Origin: Aestuariibius sp. HNIBRBA575
GTDB lineage: Bacteria > Pseudomonadota > Alphaproteobacteria > Rhodobacterales > Rhodobacteraceae
NCBI RefSeq assembly: GCF_040932005.1
Contig: NZ_CP162414.1
Coordinates: forward strand, 1,515,501 to 1,579,500
Length of the DNA: 64,000 nt
Direction of reading: 5' to 3'
Shown in pieces: positions 17,946 through 27,150 of the stretch. The stretch's first letter is position 1. Every line of letters starts with the position of its first letter. The notes under the pieces are model-generated. The model did no database searches. It was not told the origin of the DNA and was given only the letters and a program-made list of their open reading frames with translations. A program made the translations under genes and the position numbers.

Positions 17946-20900
17946 ATGTATTCTTCTGTACGAGACCACCTAAACGCATTTGTTTCCCTGGATCTGTCTA
18001 CAATTCCCGGCGACGATGTCGCGTCGCTGGCCGCGCTGAGCGGCGTCGCGATTGATCCGAACAATTTCTTTGACAACGGGATCGACGTCCACGCCTTTGT
18101 GACAGACATTGAAATCGTAGCCTATCAAATCGATGCGTTCTTTGAGGCAACCACCGACATTGAGGCGTTAGAAAGCTATCTGCAGGCCAATGATCCATCC
18201 TACTACGATAGTTTCATGTCGCAAACCGCGTCGATCCAAACCCAGATCGACACTGTCTTTGACGATGCTACGCCGGGGTACCGGGATTATTGGTCCGCTG
18301 AATTTGCCATCCTCTGGGAGGCAACATCCGGCGTTTCCACCGCCTTTTACAGCGCGATTACAACGACGGCTGGTGGTTTGGACGCGATTTTTAGAGGCGC
18401 TACGGACGAAATCGACAATCTAACAAATGTGTTCTTTGACGAGGTGGCCAGCAATCTGGGCGTGTCATTGGTTCAGGTGGCAGCCGTTTCGCAATTCTGC
18501 TTTGTGGTCAGCGACAAAATGACGTCCATCGGCAGCCGCTTGGCCGATGCTTTTGCCAACCCAGATGCGACAACGTTTGCATCCACCAGCGTGGGAATGT
18601 TGCAAGATATAAACGCGATTTTAGCGTCCTACGACAGTGTTGAAACCATCATGACAGGCGTGCCTGTTACGGGGCGCGTTCAGGCGGTCTTTGATCTGGT
18701 GTCCGAACTGACAACCGTGGTGACGATTATCACCGAACAATTGGCGCTGGCTGACACCGTTGATGATCCAAACCTGACCGACCTATCGCGACGTTTCCTT
18801 GACGATGCGATCACCATGAACGCGCTTGAAATCACCGATGTGGTCGCCAACCTGATTACCATCACGCAGGACTTGTTTAACATCGGTGGGTCCTCTGCCG
18901 GAATGCTGGCCTATTTCACCGAAGGCGCGCGCACGTTGGTCGATATCGTATCCCTCGGACAGTCGACGCCGTGGCAGATCGAAGCCGCGCAATTTGCCCA
19001 ATATGACAACCTTGCATCAATTGCGGCAAGCTATCAGACCCTATTGTCCAACGCGTTGGATCACGCTGACACACTGGATGGCGGCACGTGGGGCACTGGG
19101 CTCACATCAGTCATTCCTGTCGCTCCGATTGCGGCGCTTAGCGTGTTGTCAGATCGGTATGACCACCTTGGCGACGCAGCGATCGAAGAGGGCGGAACAC
19201 TTGCGGTTGGCGGATCGATAAGCGGGGATATTGGGATCCTGGACAATGGCGACTGGTTCGAAGTGTCGCTAACCTCTGGTCAGGATTACCGGTTTTCTGT
19301 GCTGGAAGGGACAATCGCGAACGGGGATATCCGGCTTTATGATGCACAAGGGCGTCTGGTGGCGCATGAAAACGCGGCCCTGTCCGATGCCAGCAACCAC
19401 ATCATCGAAGGCACCGCCCTTGAAACGGGCACCTATTATGTGATCTTCGAAAGCACCCTTGGCGGCACCTACACAATCAATTTTGACGCGGTGACGTTGC
19501 CGGTTGATCTGCAGGAACTGCGTGATGCGCCGCGCAGCACCGACACCCCATATACGTTGTCGGTTGGTGAATCCTTTCGTGGCAATATGAACAACGAGGA
19601 TCTGGATCATCAGACCGGCGATTGGATTCGTGTGGAATTGGTGGCGGGGACGGATTACCGGTTCCAGTTGACCGAGGGCACAATCATTAACGGCGACATC
19701 CGTCTTTATGACAGTTTGGGTCAGTTGGTTGCCAACGAAAACGCCGCGTTGACGGATTCAAGCGAATGGGTGATCGAAGGCACAGCCCTGACGACCGGCA
19801 CGTATTTTGTCGCCGTCGAAGGCACTTATAGCGGCAGCTATACCATCGAATTTGACGCGGTGACGTTGCCGGTTGATCTGCAGGAACTGCGTGATGCGCC
19901 GCGCAGCACCGACACCCCATATACGTTGTCGGTTGGTGAATCCTTTCGTGGCAATATGAACAACGAGGATCTGGATCATCAGACCGGCGACTGGATTCGT
20001 GTGGAATTGGTGGCGGGGACGGATTACCGGTTCCAGTTGACCGAGGGCACAATCATTAACGGCGACATCCGTCTTTATGACAGTTTGGGTCAGTTGGTTG
20101 CCAACGAAAACGCCGCGTTGACGGATTCAAGCGAATGGGTGATCGAAGGCACAGCCCTGACGACCGGCACGTATTTTGTCGCCGTCGAAGGCACTTATAG
20201 CGGCAGCTATACCATCGAATTTGATGCAGTGACGTTACCGGACGATTTGACAGAACTGCGCGATGCGCCGCGCAGCACCGACACCCCATATACGTTGTCG
20301 GTTGGTGAATCCTTTCGTGGCAATATGAACAACGAGGATCTGGATCATCAGACCGGCGACTGGATTCGTGTGGAATTGGTGGCGGGGACGGATTACCGGT
20401 TCCAGTTGACCGAGGGCACAATCATTAACGGCGACATCCGTCTTTATGACAGTTTGGGTCAGTTGGTTGCCAACGAAAACGCCGCGTTGACGGATTCAAG
20501 CGAATGGGTGATCGAAGGCACAGCCCTGACGACCGGCACGTATTTTGTCGCCGTCGAAGGCACTTATAGCGGCAGCTATACCATCGAATTTGACGCGGTG
20601 ACGTTGCCGAACGACGTCACCGAACTAACGGACGCGCAAGACGACATCACAACCGGCTATTCAATCGCTGTCGGACAAAGCTTTGGTGGCACCCTGAACT
20701 ATGCGGATGATTATAACACCGCAGGAGACTGGATCGAAGTGTCCCTCACGGCAGGGGATACCTATCGTTTCACACTCACAGAAGGCACCATCATCAACGG
20801 GGATTTGGCGTTGTATGACAGTTCTGGGATGCTGTTTGCGACTGAGGATATCGCCTTAACGGATTCGTCTAATTGGGTGATCGAAGGCACGGTTCTGACG

Positions 20901-22367
20901 TCAGGCACCTATTATGTGGCGGTCGAAAACAGCGGATATTATGGCAGCTATTCCATCGCAGTTGAAACCTCCATAGCGACCGCCACCATTCATGAATTGG
21001 CAGATGCAACTGCTGGCACCGACACCATGTATGCGCTTGATTCTGGGGAAACATTCCGCGGGACAATCAACTTGGGTGATGATGACCTTGACGGGGTGAC
21101 GGGCGGCGATTGGGTCGAAATTTCTTTGGTTGCGGGCCAAGATTATCGATTAGAAGTCACCGAAGACAGCATCTATAGTGGCGATGTTTCCCTGTATGAT
21201 AGCAGCGGAACGCTGTTGGCAGTGACTGACCCGGCTTTGTCGGATTCCAGCCATTGGGTCATTCAGGGCACGGCCACCACGACGGGCACCTACTTTATCG
21301 GTGTGACTGGGAATGTGTATGGCTCATATGAGCTTGCCTTCGATATCACTGGCAGTGTTGCCAATGGGGGCGGCAACAGTGACACAATGGTTGGCACCAA
21401 TGGCGACGACGTGGTCAACGGGCTGGGGGGGGCGGATCACCTCACCGGAGGCGCGGGCAATGATACGCTGTCTGGTGGGGCTGCGGGTGATTGGCTTTAT
21501 GGTGGCGATGGGCTTGATGTGCTCAATGGCGGCAATGGGTTTGATCGGCTTTATGGTGAAACCGGCGATGACCAGCTCAGCGGATTTTTCGGCAATGATA
21601 GCCTTTATGGCGGGGCAGGTGCCGATACGCTCTTGGGGCAGTTCGGGTCTGACAGCCTGTCTGGGGGGGCTGGCAATGATGTGCTCAATGGTGGCAACGG
21701 CAATGATGCGATGGATGGCGGCGCTGATAATGACACCCTGATTGGTGGTCGCGGCAATGACGTCATGAATGGCGGGGCTGGCAATGATACAATCAACGGT
21801 CAGGTGGGGTCCGACGATCTGTTCGGCGGAGCAGGCGCGGATTCCATCAGCGGTGGCGCCGGTCTTGATACAATCGAAGGCGGCAATGGGACCGATGAAA
21901 TCGACGGAGGTCTTGGCGCGGATTCAATTCTTGGGGGTGGGGGTGCTGATGTCATCCATGGGAATGCTGGTTCTGACACAATCAACGGCGGTGCTGCGGG
22001 GGATCAGTTGTTCGGCGAAGGCGGCGACGATGATTTGGCAGGCGGCGACGGTGCGGATACATTGCTGGGGGGCACAGGCAATGATGTTTTGAATGGCGGC
22101 AACGGATCTGACGTCCTGTTTGGCGGGGCAGGTGTGGATCGGTTTGTGTTCGCCGGTTCCATTGGCTCCAATATTGTGAGCGACTGGCAGAACGGGGTTG
22201 ATATAATTGACTTTTCCGGATTTGCGGGCGTTTCTGAAACGTCGCATATCCTCACTTTGGCAACCCAGTCTGGCAACGATGTTTTACTTTCCCTTGGGGC
22301 GGGGCAGTTGATACGGGTATTAAACGCGAACGTGTCTCAACTCGACGACAGCGACTTTGTTTTTTAG
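17946..22367 (+). CDS. Large RTX protein with PPC-like tandem repeats
   Basis: A 1473-residue, strongly acidic, probably secreted protein. Residues 1 to about 395 are a helical domain I do not recognise. About 410-1135 are six beta-rich repeats of roughly 123 residues resembling bacterial pre-peptidase C-terminal (PPC) domains, with a DWIRVELVAGTDYRF strand pair and LYDSLGQLV. About 1149-1398 are glycine/aspartate nonapeptides (GGxGxDxLx) that bind calcium, followed by a C-terminal region ending DDSDFVF, as used for type I secretion. No N-terminal signal peptide and no catalytic motif are visible, so an adhesin or surface-layer-like role is as likely as an enzyme. No transporter genes are next to it. 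Confidence 0.9.
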   Translation: MYSSVRDHLNAFVSLDLSTIPGDDVASLAALSGVAIDPNNFFDNGIDVHAFVTDIEIVAYQIDAFFEATTDIEALESYLQANDPSYYDSFMSQTASIQTQIDTVFDDATPGYRDYWSAEFAILWEATSGVSTAFYSAITTTAGGLDAIFRGATDEIDNLTNVFFDEVASNLGVSLVQVAAVSQFCFVVSDKMTSIGSRLADAFANPDATTFASTSVGMLQDINAILASYDSVETIMTGVPVTGRVQAVFDLVSELTTVVTIITEQLALADTVDDPNLTDLSRRFLDDAITMNALEITDVVANLITITQDLFNIGGSSAGMLAYFTEGARTLVDIVSLGQSTPWQIEAAQFAQYDNLASIAASYQTLLSNALDHADTLDGGTWGTGLTSVIPVAPIAALSVLSDRYDHLGDAAIEEGGTLAVGGSISGDIGILDNGDWFEVSLTSGQDYRFSVLEGTIANGDIRLYDAQGRLVAHENAALSDASNHIIEGTALETGTYYVIFESTLGGTYTINFDAVTLPVDLQELRDAPRSTDTPYTLSVGESFRGNMNNEDLDHQTGDWIRVELVAGTDYRFQLTEGTIINGDIRLYDSLGQLVANENAALTDSSEWVIEGTALTTGTYFVAVEGTYSGSYTIEFDAVTLPVDLQELRDAPRSTDTPYTLSVGESFRGNMNNEDLDHQTGDWIRVELVAGTDYRFQLTEGTIINGDIRLYDSLGQLVANENAALTDSSEWVIEGTALTTGTYFVAVEGTYSGSYTIEFDAVTLPDDLTELRDAPRSTDTPYTLSVGESFRGNMNNEDLDHQTGDWIRVELVAGTDYRFQLTEGTIINGDIRLYDSLGQLVANENAALTDSSEWVIEGTALTTGTYFVAVEGTYSGSYTIEFDAVTLPNDVTELTDAQDDITTGYSIAVGQSFGGTLNYADDYNTAGDWIEVSLTAGDTYRFTLTEGTIINGDLALYDSSGMLFATEDIALTDSSNWVIEGTVLTSGTYYVAVENSGYYGSYSIAVETSIATATIHELADATAGTDTMYALDSGETFRGTINLGDDDLDGVTGGDWVEISLVAGQDYRLEVTEDSIYSGDVSLYDSSGTLLAVTDPALSDSSHWVIQGTATTTGTYFIGVTGNVYGSYELAFDITGSVANGGGNSDTMVGTNGDDVVNGLGGADHLTGGAGNDTLSGGAAGDWLYGGDGLDVLNGGNGFDRLYGETGDDQLSGFFGNDSLYGGAGADTLLGQFGSDSLSGGAGNDVLNGGNGNDAMDGGADNDTLIGGRGNDVMNGGAGNDTINGQVGSDDLFGGAGADSISGGAGLDTIEGGNGTDEIDGGLGADSILGGGGADVIHGNAGSDTINGGAAGDQLFGEGGDDDLAGGDGADTLLGGTGNDVLNGGNGSDVLFGGAGVDRFVFAGSIGSNIVSDWQNGVDIIDFSGFAGVSETSHILTLATQSGNDVLLSLGAGQLIRVLNANVSQLDDSDFVF
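19482..20588 (+). repeat. Three tandem 369-bp repeats inside the RTX gene
   Basis: Copies at 19482-19850, 19851-20219 and 20220-20588 each encode 123 residues. Copies 1 and 2 differ by only a base or so; copy 3 differs mainly in its first 50 bases and is then almost identical. The repeats on either side are clearly diverged, so this block was amplified or homogenised recently. Confidence 0.95.
21392..22141 (+). repeat. RTX nonapeptide repeat block
   Basis: About 250 residues of calcium-binding nonapeptides such as GGAGNDTLS and GGNGNDAMD, folding as a parallel beta-roll when calcium is bound outside the cell. Confidence 0.93.
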
Positions 22368-22380
22368 GGATTGAAGTCAC

Positions 22381-22404
22381 AAAACCGCGAAAACAGCGGC
22401 TTTT
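22381..22404 (+). terminator. Weak terminator after the RTX gene
   Basis: A short CCGC / GCGG stem, flanked by A-tract and T-tract pairing (AAAA ... TTTT), lies 14 bases after the stop codon. The stem is short, so efficiency is uncertain. Confidence 0.4.
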
Positions 22405-22461
22405 GATGTCGTGATGATGCAAACTCAATCCGATATCTCTTTAACGCTGTTTTAAGGCAGA

Positions 22462-22995
22462 TCACCTTTGATCGTTTGGTTTGCCCTCGGCGAGCTGTGC
22501 GAGGCGCTTGGCACTGGATAAAGCCGCATCTTTGGACAAGGGCCACGCTTGCGTTAATCCCTCGATGATCACCAATAGATCATTGGCGTTGATATCGGTT
22601 CCGGCCCTTGCAACGGCCATTTTCGACACCTCAGTCTTGTGTTGCTCTAATAATTTGCGCAAGCAAGGGTCATCAGGTGCCGACGCCACGGCTGCGTGAA
22701 ACAGGCAACCATGGCTTGCTTCTGTGCGCATCCAATCTGCTACGCGGTCAAGGGTCTCGTTCACACCTTGCTGTGATGATCCGGATGCAGCGCCAAATAT
22801 TTGGATCAGATACCGTTGATGCCGGTGTTCCAGTGCCATGCGGATCATTGCATCACGGGATGGGGCATATTTGTAAAGGGTGCGCAGGCTGACGCCAGCC
22901 GCGTCGCGCAAATCTTCGACGCTAGGGGCGGCAAATCCGTGTGCGGCAAAGGCTCGCTCTAATCCACCTGCAATTTTGGTCATCATATCGTTCAT
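22462..22995 (-). CDS. TetR/AcrR family repressor
   Basis: A 177-residue regulator. The helix-turn-helix is in residues 22-45 (PSVEDLRDAAGVSLRTLYKYAPSRDAM); the remainder is an all-helical ligand domain with HGCLFHAA. It is divergent from the oxidoreductase gene, and the 65-base gap contains two matching palindromes, so it most likely represses both genes until an inducer binds. The inducer is unknown, perhaps a quinone or aldehyde given the neighbour. Confidence 0.9.
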   Translation of the reverse strand: MNDMMTKIAGGLERAFAAHGFAAPSVEDLRDAAGVSLRTLYKYAPSRDAMIRMALEHRHQRYLIQIFGAASGSSQQGVNETLDRVADWMRTEASHGCLFHAAVASAPDDPCLRKLLEQHKTEVSKMAVARAGTDINANDLLVIIEGLTQAWPLSKDAALSSAKRLAQLAEGKPNDQR

Positions 22996-23003
22996 GCTTG
23001 ACG

Positions 23004-23051
23004 AAGTAGAGTAATCGCTCTACCCAAGCAAGTAGAGCGATCATTCTACTT
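23004..23051. promoter_or_regulatory. Double TetR-type operator
   Basis: Two 18-bp palindromes, GTAGAGTAATCGCTCTAC (23006-23023) and GTAGAGCGATCATTCTAC (23032-23049), lie 26 bases apart. The whole segment is also an inverted repeat, matching 18 of 20 bases arm to arm. It fills the gap between the divergent TetR and oxidoreductase genes, ending 9 bases from the latter's ATG. Confidence 0.8.
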
Positions 23052-23060
23052 GAGGTTCAC

Positions 23061-24107
23061 ATGGGGCTTCCCAATTTAATGAGCGGCGTTGTTTTGAACG
23101 GCCATGGCGGCCCAGAAATGCTTGAGCTGCGGAGCAATCTGCCTGTTCCAACACCCGGGCCAAATGACGTGATTATCCGCGTGGCGGCCGCCGGGGTGAA
23201 CAACACCGATATCAACACCCGCACCGCGTGGTATTCCAAAGGTGATGCCGAAGATGCAGATGCCTCTTGGTCTGGCAACCCGCTGGAATTTCCTCGTGTG
23301 CAGGGGGCAGATGTGTGCGGAGAGATCGTTGCCGTTGGAACCAAAGTCGATACCAGCCGTGTCGGCGAAAGAGTTCTGATCGAGCCTTGCATCCGGTTTG
23401 CCAACAATGTGGCGCAAACACCGCCTTGGTATTTTGGGTCAGAATGCGACGGTGGATTTGCCCAATTTACAAGGGTCGACACCCGACACGCCTATGCGAT
23501 CAACAGCGATTTGACGGATGTCGAACTGGCCTCGTTTCCTTGTTCGTATTCCACCGCAGAAAACATGTTAACACGTGCCAATCTGCAAGCAGGAGAAACG
23601 GTTTTGGTGACTGGTGCGTCCGGCGGTGTAGGGTCGGCCACGATACAATTGGCACATGCACGGGGCGCAAATGTGGTCGCGATGACCAGCCCATCCAAAA
23701 TGGACACGCTCAAGGCCCTTGGCGCGGACCGAACATTGCCTCGTGATGCTGATCTTGTTGCGCAATTGGGTGCAAATTGCATCGACGTCGTGGTTGACTT
23801 GGTCGCGGGGGCGAAATGGCCCAATTTGCTGGATGTTTTGTGTTCTGGGGGCCGATATGCCGTCGCTGGTGCCATCGGTGGGCCAATGGTCGAACTGGAT
23901 GTGCGCACGCTCTACCTCAAGGATCTGAGCTTCTTTGGCTGTACTGTTTTAGAGCCAGAGGTTTTTGGCAACCTTGTCGGGCGTATTGAACGATCCGAAA
24001 TCAAACCGTTGGTCGCGCATGAATTTGAGCTGAAAGATATAAACGCCGCGCAAATGGCGTTCGGCAACAAAGGTTACACAGGTAAGATCGTTTTGAAAAT
24101 TGACTGA
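23061..24107 (+). CDS. MDR-superfamily zinc-independent NAD(P)H oxidoreductase
   Basis: A 348-residue medium-chain dehydrogenase/reductase. A GroES-like N-terminal domain (AAAGVNNTDINTR, GADVCGEIVAVG) precedes a Rossmann domain with VTGASGGVGSATIQLA. The catalytic and structural zinc ligands of classic alcohol dehydrogenases are missing, which points to the quinone oxidoreductase/enoyl reductase branch. The SD GAGG is six bases from the ATG. Controlled by the divergent TetR; possible role in detoxifying quinones or unsaturated carbonyls. Confidence 0.87.
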   Translation: MGLPNLMSGVVLNGHGGPEMLELRSNLPVPTPGPNDVIIRVAAAGVNNTDINTRTAWYSKGDAEDADASWSGNPLEFPRVQGADVCGEIVAVGTKVDTSRVGERVLIEPCIRFANNVAQTPPWYFGSECDGGFAQFTRVDTRHAYAINSDLTDVELASFPCSYSTAENMLTRANLQAGETVLVTGASGGVGSATIQLAHARGANVVAMTSPSKMDTLKALGADRTLPRDADLVAQLGANCIDVVVDLVAGAKWPNLLDVLCSGGRYAVAGAIGGPMVELDVRTLYLKDLSFFGCTVLEPEVFGNLVGRIERSEIKPLVAHEFELKDINAAQMAFGNKGYTGKIVLKID

Positions 24108-24273
24108 CAGATGCGCAAGGCGAAACCTGTTGCGGATTTTTGTTTTTTCAGTGACTTATATCATCTTGGCATGGGGGATGTCGGGTGAAACCGCAACCTT
24201 AATGAGGTTTTCGAATTTTTAAACATTCGCAGATATGCCTATTTGAGAACTTGTTTTTAGGGTTGAATTCGTC

Positions 24274-26502
24274 ATGAATAACATTCGTTTTGCGCATAAA
24301 CTGCCAATTTGCTTTACATTATTCGCCGTTCTTCTGGCGGCCGTTTTAACAAGCGTTAGTTTTTTTGAAGCCAGAAGCAGCATGGTCAACGAAGCGGAAA
24401 ACAACTTCAAAGTGATTGTTGCGCAGCGCAAACAGGCGATTGATAAATGGCTTGCTTCTATTGATTCAGACATTCGGTCGCTCGCCGATAGCAGCATGAC
24501 ACGAAACGCGTTGCAAGAATTCGCATCTGGCTGGGATGCGGTTATGGGGGATCATCGCGAAATTCTGCAAGGTCAATATATTGAGGAAAATCCATATCCC
24601 ATTGGCGAAAAACATCTTTTGGATCGCGCTGAACAACCTTCTTATTACAACATGGTTCATGGGGATATGCATGGCACGTTCCGAACTGTGCAACAATCAA
24701 AGGGTTACTACGATATCTTCCTGTTCGATCTGCAGGGAAACTTGGTCTACTCGGTTTTTAAGGAAACGGACTTTGCCACCAATTTCCGCAATGGCCCGTT
24801 TGCCGATAGCGGATTGGGTGAGGCGTTCCGCCAAGCCGTGGCCAACCAACAAGGTGAAGTCAGCTTTATTGACTTTAGCCCTTATGCTCCCAGCATGGGT
24901 GCCCCAGCTTCGTTTATCAGTATGCCTGTCGTGGATGATCGCGGCACAACGATTGGGGTTCTGGCCTTTCAGATGCCGGTTGATCGCATGGTCGCCATTG
25001 TAAATGACCCACTTGGTCTGGGGCATACAGGCGAAATCATTCTGGTTGCTCAGGACGGGACGGCGCGAAACCCCTCTATGCACGGCGATTATGATATCTT
25101 GGATCCTGTTCCTGATCTCATTCAGTTCCAAAATGGCTTTTCCGGCGTACAGCAAACGTTACGAGGTGTCGACGGATTGACATCAGACAATGTGCTCGCT
25201 GTTTCTAATGCGATTAGTTTTTATGGCACCACATGGTCGCTGGTTGCCGAGGACGCCATGAGCGAATTGCTGGCGCCGGCCAATGCGATGGGCCGCTGGT
25301 TGTTGGTTTTGTCGCTGTTGGCCACTGTCCTATTATGTTTAGCAAGTATTTATATCGGCCTGACAATTGCCCGACCGATTTCGGCAATTGCAGATCAGAT
25401 CAGCCAAATTGCGCAGGGCGACCTTTCGTCTGAAATCGAAGGAACAAGCCGCGGTGATGAAATTGGCGATATCGCTAAGACATTGCAAACCTTCAAAGAT
25501 GGTCTGAAAGAAGCCGAAGAGGCGCGCGCCGCCATGGCCCAACACGAGGAACAAAAACGCGTTGTCGATTTGCTTGTCGATGGTCTGGCAAAGATGTCGG
25601 AGGGGGATTTGACCCAATATATCGATCAACCGCTGCATCAGGATTACGAAATTCTGCGTGAAAGCTATAATCTGACCTTGGACAACATGAATTTGGTCAT
25701 GGAAGAAGTAATCGGCACCAGCAGTGAGATTAAGCTCGGCGCAGAAGAAATCAGATCTTCGTCCAATTCGTTGGCCAGACGGACCGAAAAACAAGCCGCA
25801 ACGTTGGAAGAAGCATCTGCGTCATTGAACCAGATCACTGAAGGTGTTCAGCAAACGGCTGACCAAACCAAATCCGCTGAAACACGCGCGATTGACGCCC
25901 AAAAACACGCAAATGAAACGATGGAGATTGTGAGCAAAACTACAGATGCGATGGCGCGTATTCAAAGCTCTTCAAACCAAATCGAACGGATCATTTCAGT
26001 GATCGAAGACATTGCCTTTCAGACCAACCTGCTGGCATTAAACGCAGCAGTCGAAGCCGCGCGTGCGGGTGAATCCGGTCGTGGATTCGCGGTTGTTGCA
26101 ATGGATGTTCGCAATTTGGCGCAACGCTCTTCTGAATCCGCGCGCGAAATCAAAGAAATCATTGATGAAAGCCAGGCCGAAGTCGCGAATGGGGTCACCT
26201 TGGTTGGTGAAACAGGCGATGCGCTCACCGGGATTTCCACACATGTTGAGGATATTTCAGGTACAGTGACCCAGATTGCCACTGGGACAGATGAACAATC
26301 AGGCAACCTTATAGAAGTGAATGCAGGTGTGGCGCATCTTGATGATGTGACGCAACAAAACGCAGCCGCGGTAGAGGAATTCGCCGCAGGAAGCCAAATG
26401 CTCTATGATCATGCCAACAATTTGGATGAGCTTGTTTCCAAGTTCTCTATCAAAGGAGGCGGCCAATCTGCGATCGAAGGCGCAAGTGAGGTCGCGGCCT
26501 GA
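24274..26502 (+). CDS. Methyl-accepting chemotaxis protein
   Basis: A 742-residue chemoreceptor: TM helix 1 at about 10-31, a large periplasmic sensor (about 32-337) of the Cache type, TM helix 2 at about 338-362, a HAMP domain ([19 protein letters not shown]), and a cytoplasmic coiled-coil with the CheA/CheW hairpin tip ([21 protein letters not shown]). It carries [10 protein letters not shown] where Glu is usual in place of Asp. No C-terminal CheR-binding pentapeptide is visible. No che genes are nearby. Confidence 0.93.
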   Translation: MNNIRFAHKLPICFTLFAVLLAAVLTSVSFFEARSSMVNEAENNFKVIVAQRKQAIDKWLASIDSDIRSLADSSMTRNALQEFASGWDAVMGDHREILQGQYIEENPYPIGEKHLLDRAEQPSYYNMVHGDMHGTFRTVQQSKGYYDIFLFDLQGNLVYSVFKETDFATNFRNGPFADSGLGEAFRQAVANQQGEVSFIDFSPYAPSMGAPASFISMPVVDDRGTTIGVLAFQMPVDRMVAIVNDPLGLGHTGEIILVAQDGTARNPSMHGDYDILDPVPDLIQFQNGFSGVQQTLRGVDGLTSDNVLAVSNAISFYGTTWSLVAEDAMSELLAPANAMGRWLLVLSLLATVLLCLASIYIGLTIARPISAIADQISQIAQGDLSSEIEGTSRGDEIGDIAKTLQTFKDGLKEAEEARAAMAQHEEQKRVVDLLVDGLAKMSEGDLTQYIDQPLHQDYEILRESYNLTLDNMNLVMEEVIGTSSEIKLGAEEIRSSSNSLARRTEKQAATLEEASASLNQITEGVQQTADQTKSAETRAIDAQKHANETMEIVSKTTDAMARIQSSSNQIERIISVIEDIAFQTNLLALNAAVEAARAGESGRGFAVVAMDVRNLAQRSSESAREIKEIIDESQAEVANGVTLVGETGDALTGISTHVEDISGTVTQIATGTDEQSGNLIEVNAGVAHLDDVTQQNAAAVEEFAAGSQMLYDHANNLDELVSKFSIKGGGQSAIEGASEVAA

Positions 26503-27150
26503 TTTAATCTTTGCAGCATGTGGTGTCGAAGGTGGAAAATGGAACGTATTCCTTACTTCGCACCGGTTTTAGAGCCAAAACTCTAAGCTGAAACTAAGGT
26601 CTAATGTCATGGAAATGCGGCCACTTATCCGATGTGTTTGGATTGGTGGTCTCCATCTTCCTATATTTCAAAGCCGATTTTGGACGTTACCCTAGGATAG
26701 TCCCCAATGCTCTGATTTTCATGCCTTGTTGATCAACACCGCGTGACATCAGAATGTCGTTAAAGCCTTAAATTGGAAAACAATAGGTCACTGCGGCAAC
26801 AAGTAAGTATAGTTACATGTGAAGTAACATCGAAAACGACCTAGTTGTAGAAGGGGGGGTGATCCGTCATTCCTACCAAAGTTTGACCGAGGTGCGATTA
26901 TACCAGTGCTATGAGCGGTATCAAATGACCGGATTGTCCCGTGGTGGCTGACAGCATCGGATCAATAATATTACGCCAACGACATTTGCTATTTAGCTTA
27001 CATGTAACTCAACATAGTCCGATAGCAGTGATTGCTTTGTTCTCGGTGGGCACTAACAAATTGACCAAACTCCTGAAGAACAATACTTTCGCATACAGAT
27101 ATGGGTGAGGGGAACAAATTGAGTCTCGTGTTTGTTTGTGAGGTCGGGTA
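26503..27150. other. Gene-free 648-base region with palindromes
   Basis: No credible reading frame on either strand. It holds TTAGAG-CCAAAA-CTCTAA (26569-26586), GTTACATGTGAAGTAAC (26812-26828) and TTACATGTAA (26998-27007); the last two share TTACATGT. They lie upstream of the LuxR-type gene and may be operators. The region is AT-richer than its surroundings by eye. It could hide a small RNA or a decayed gene, but I see no direct sign. Confidence 0.5.

Noticed and set aside
19482..20588. CRISPR-like or mobile repeat
   Set aside because: The repeats are 369 bp, in frame and encode PPC-like domains; no spacers are present.
26569..26586. Second Irr box (TTAGAG-CCAAAA-CTCTAA)
   Set aside because: The arms differ from TTAGAA and the spacer is 6 bases instead of 3.
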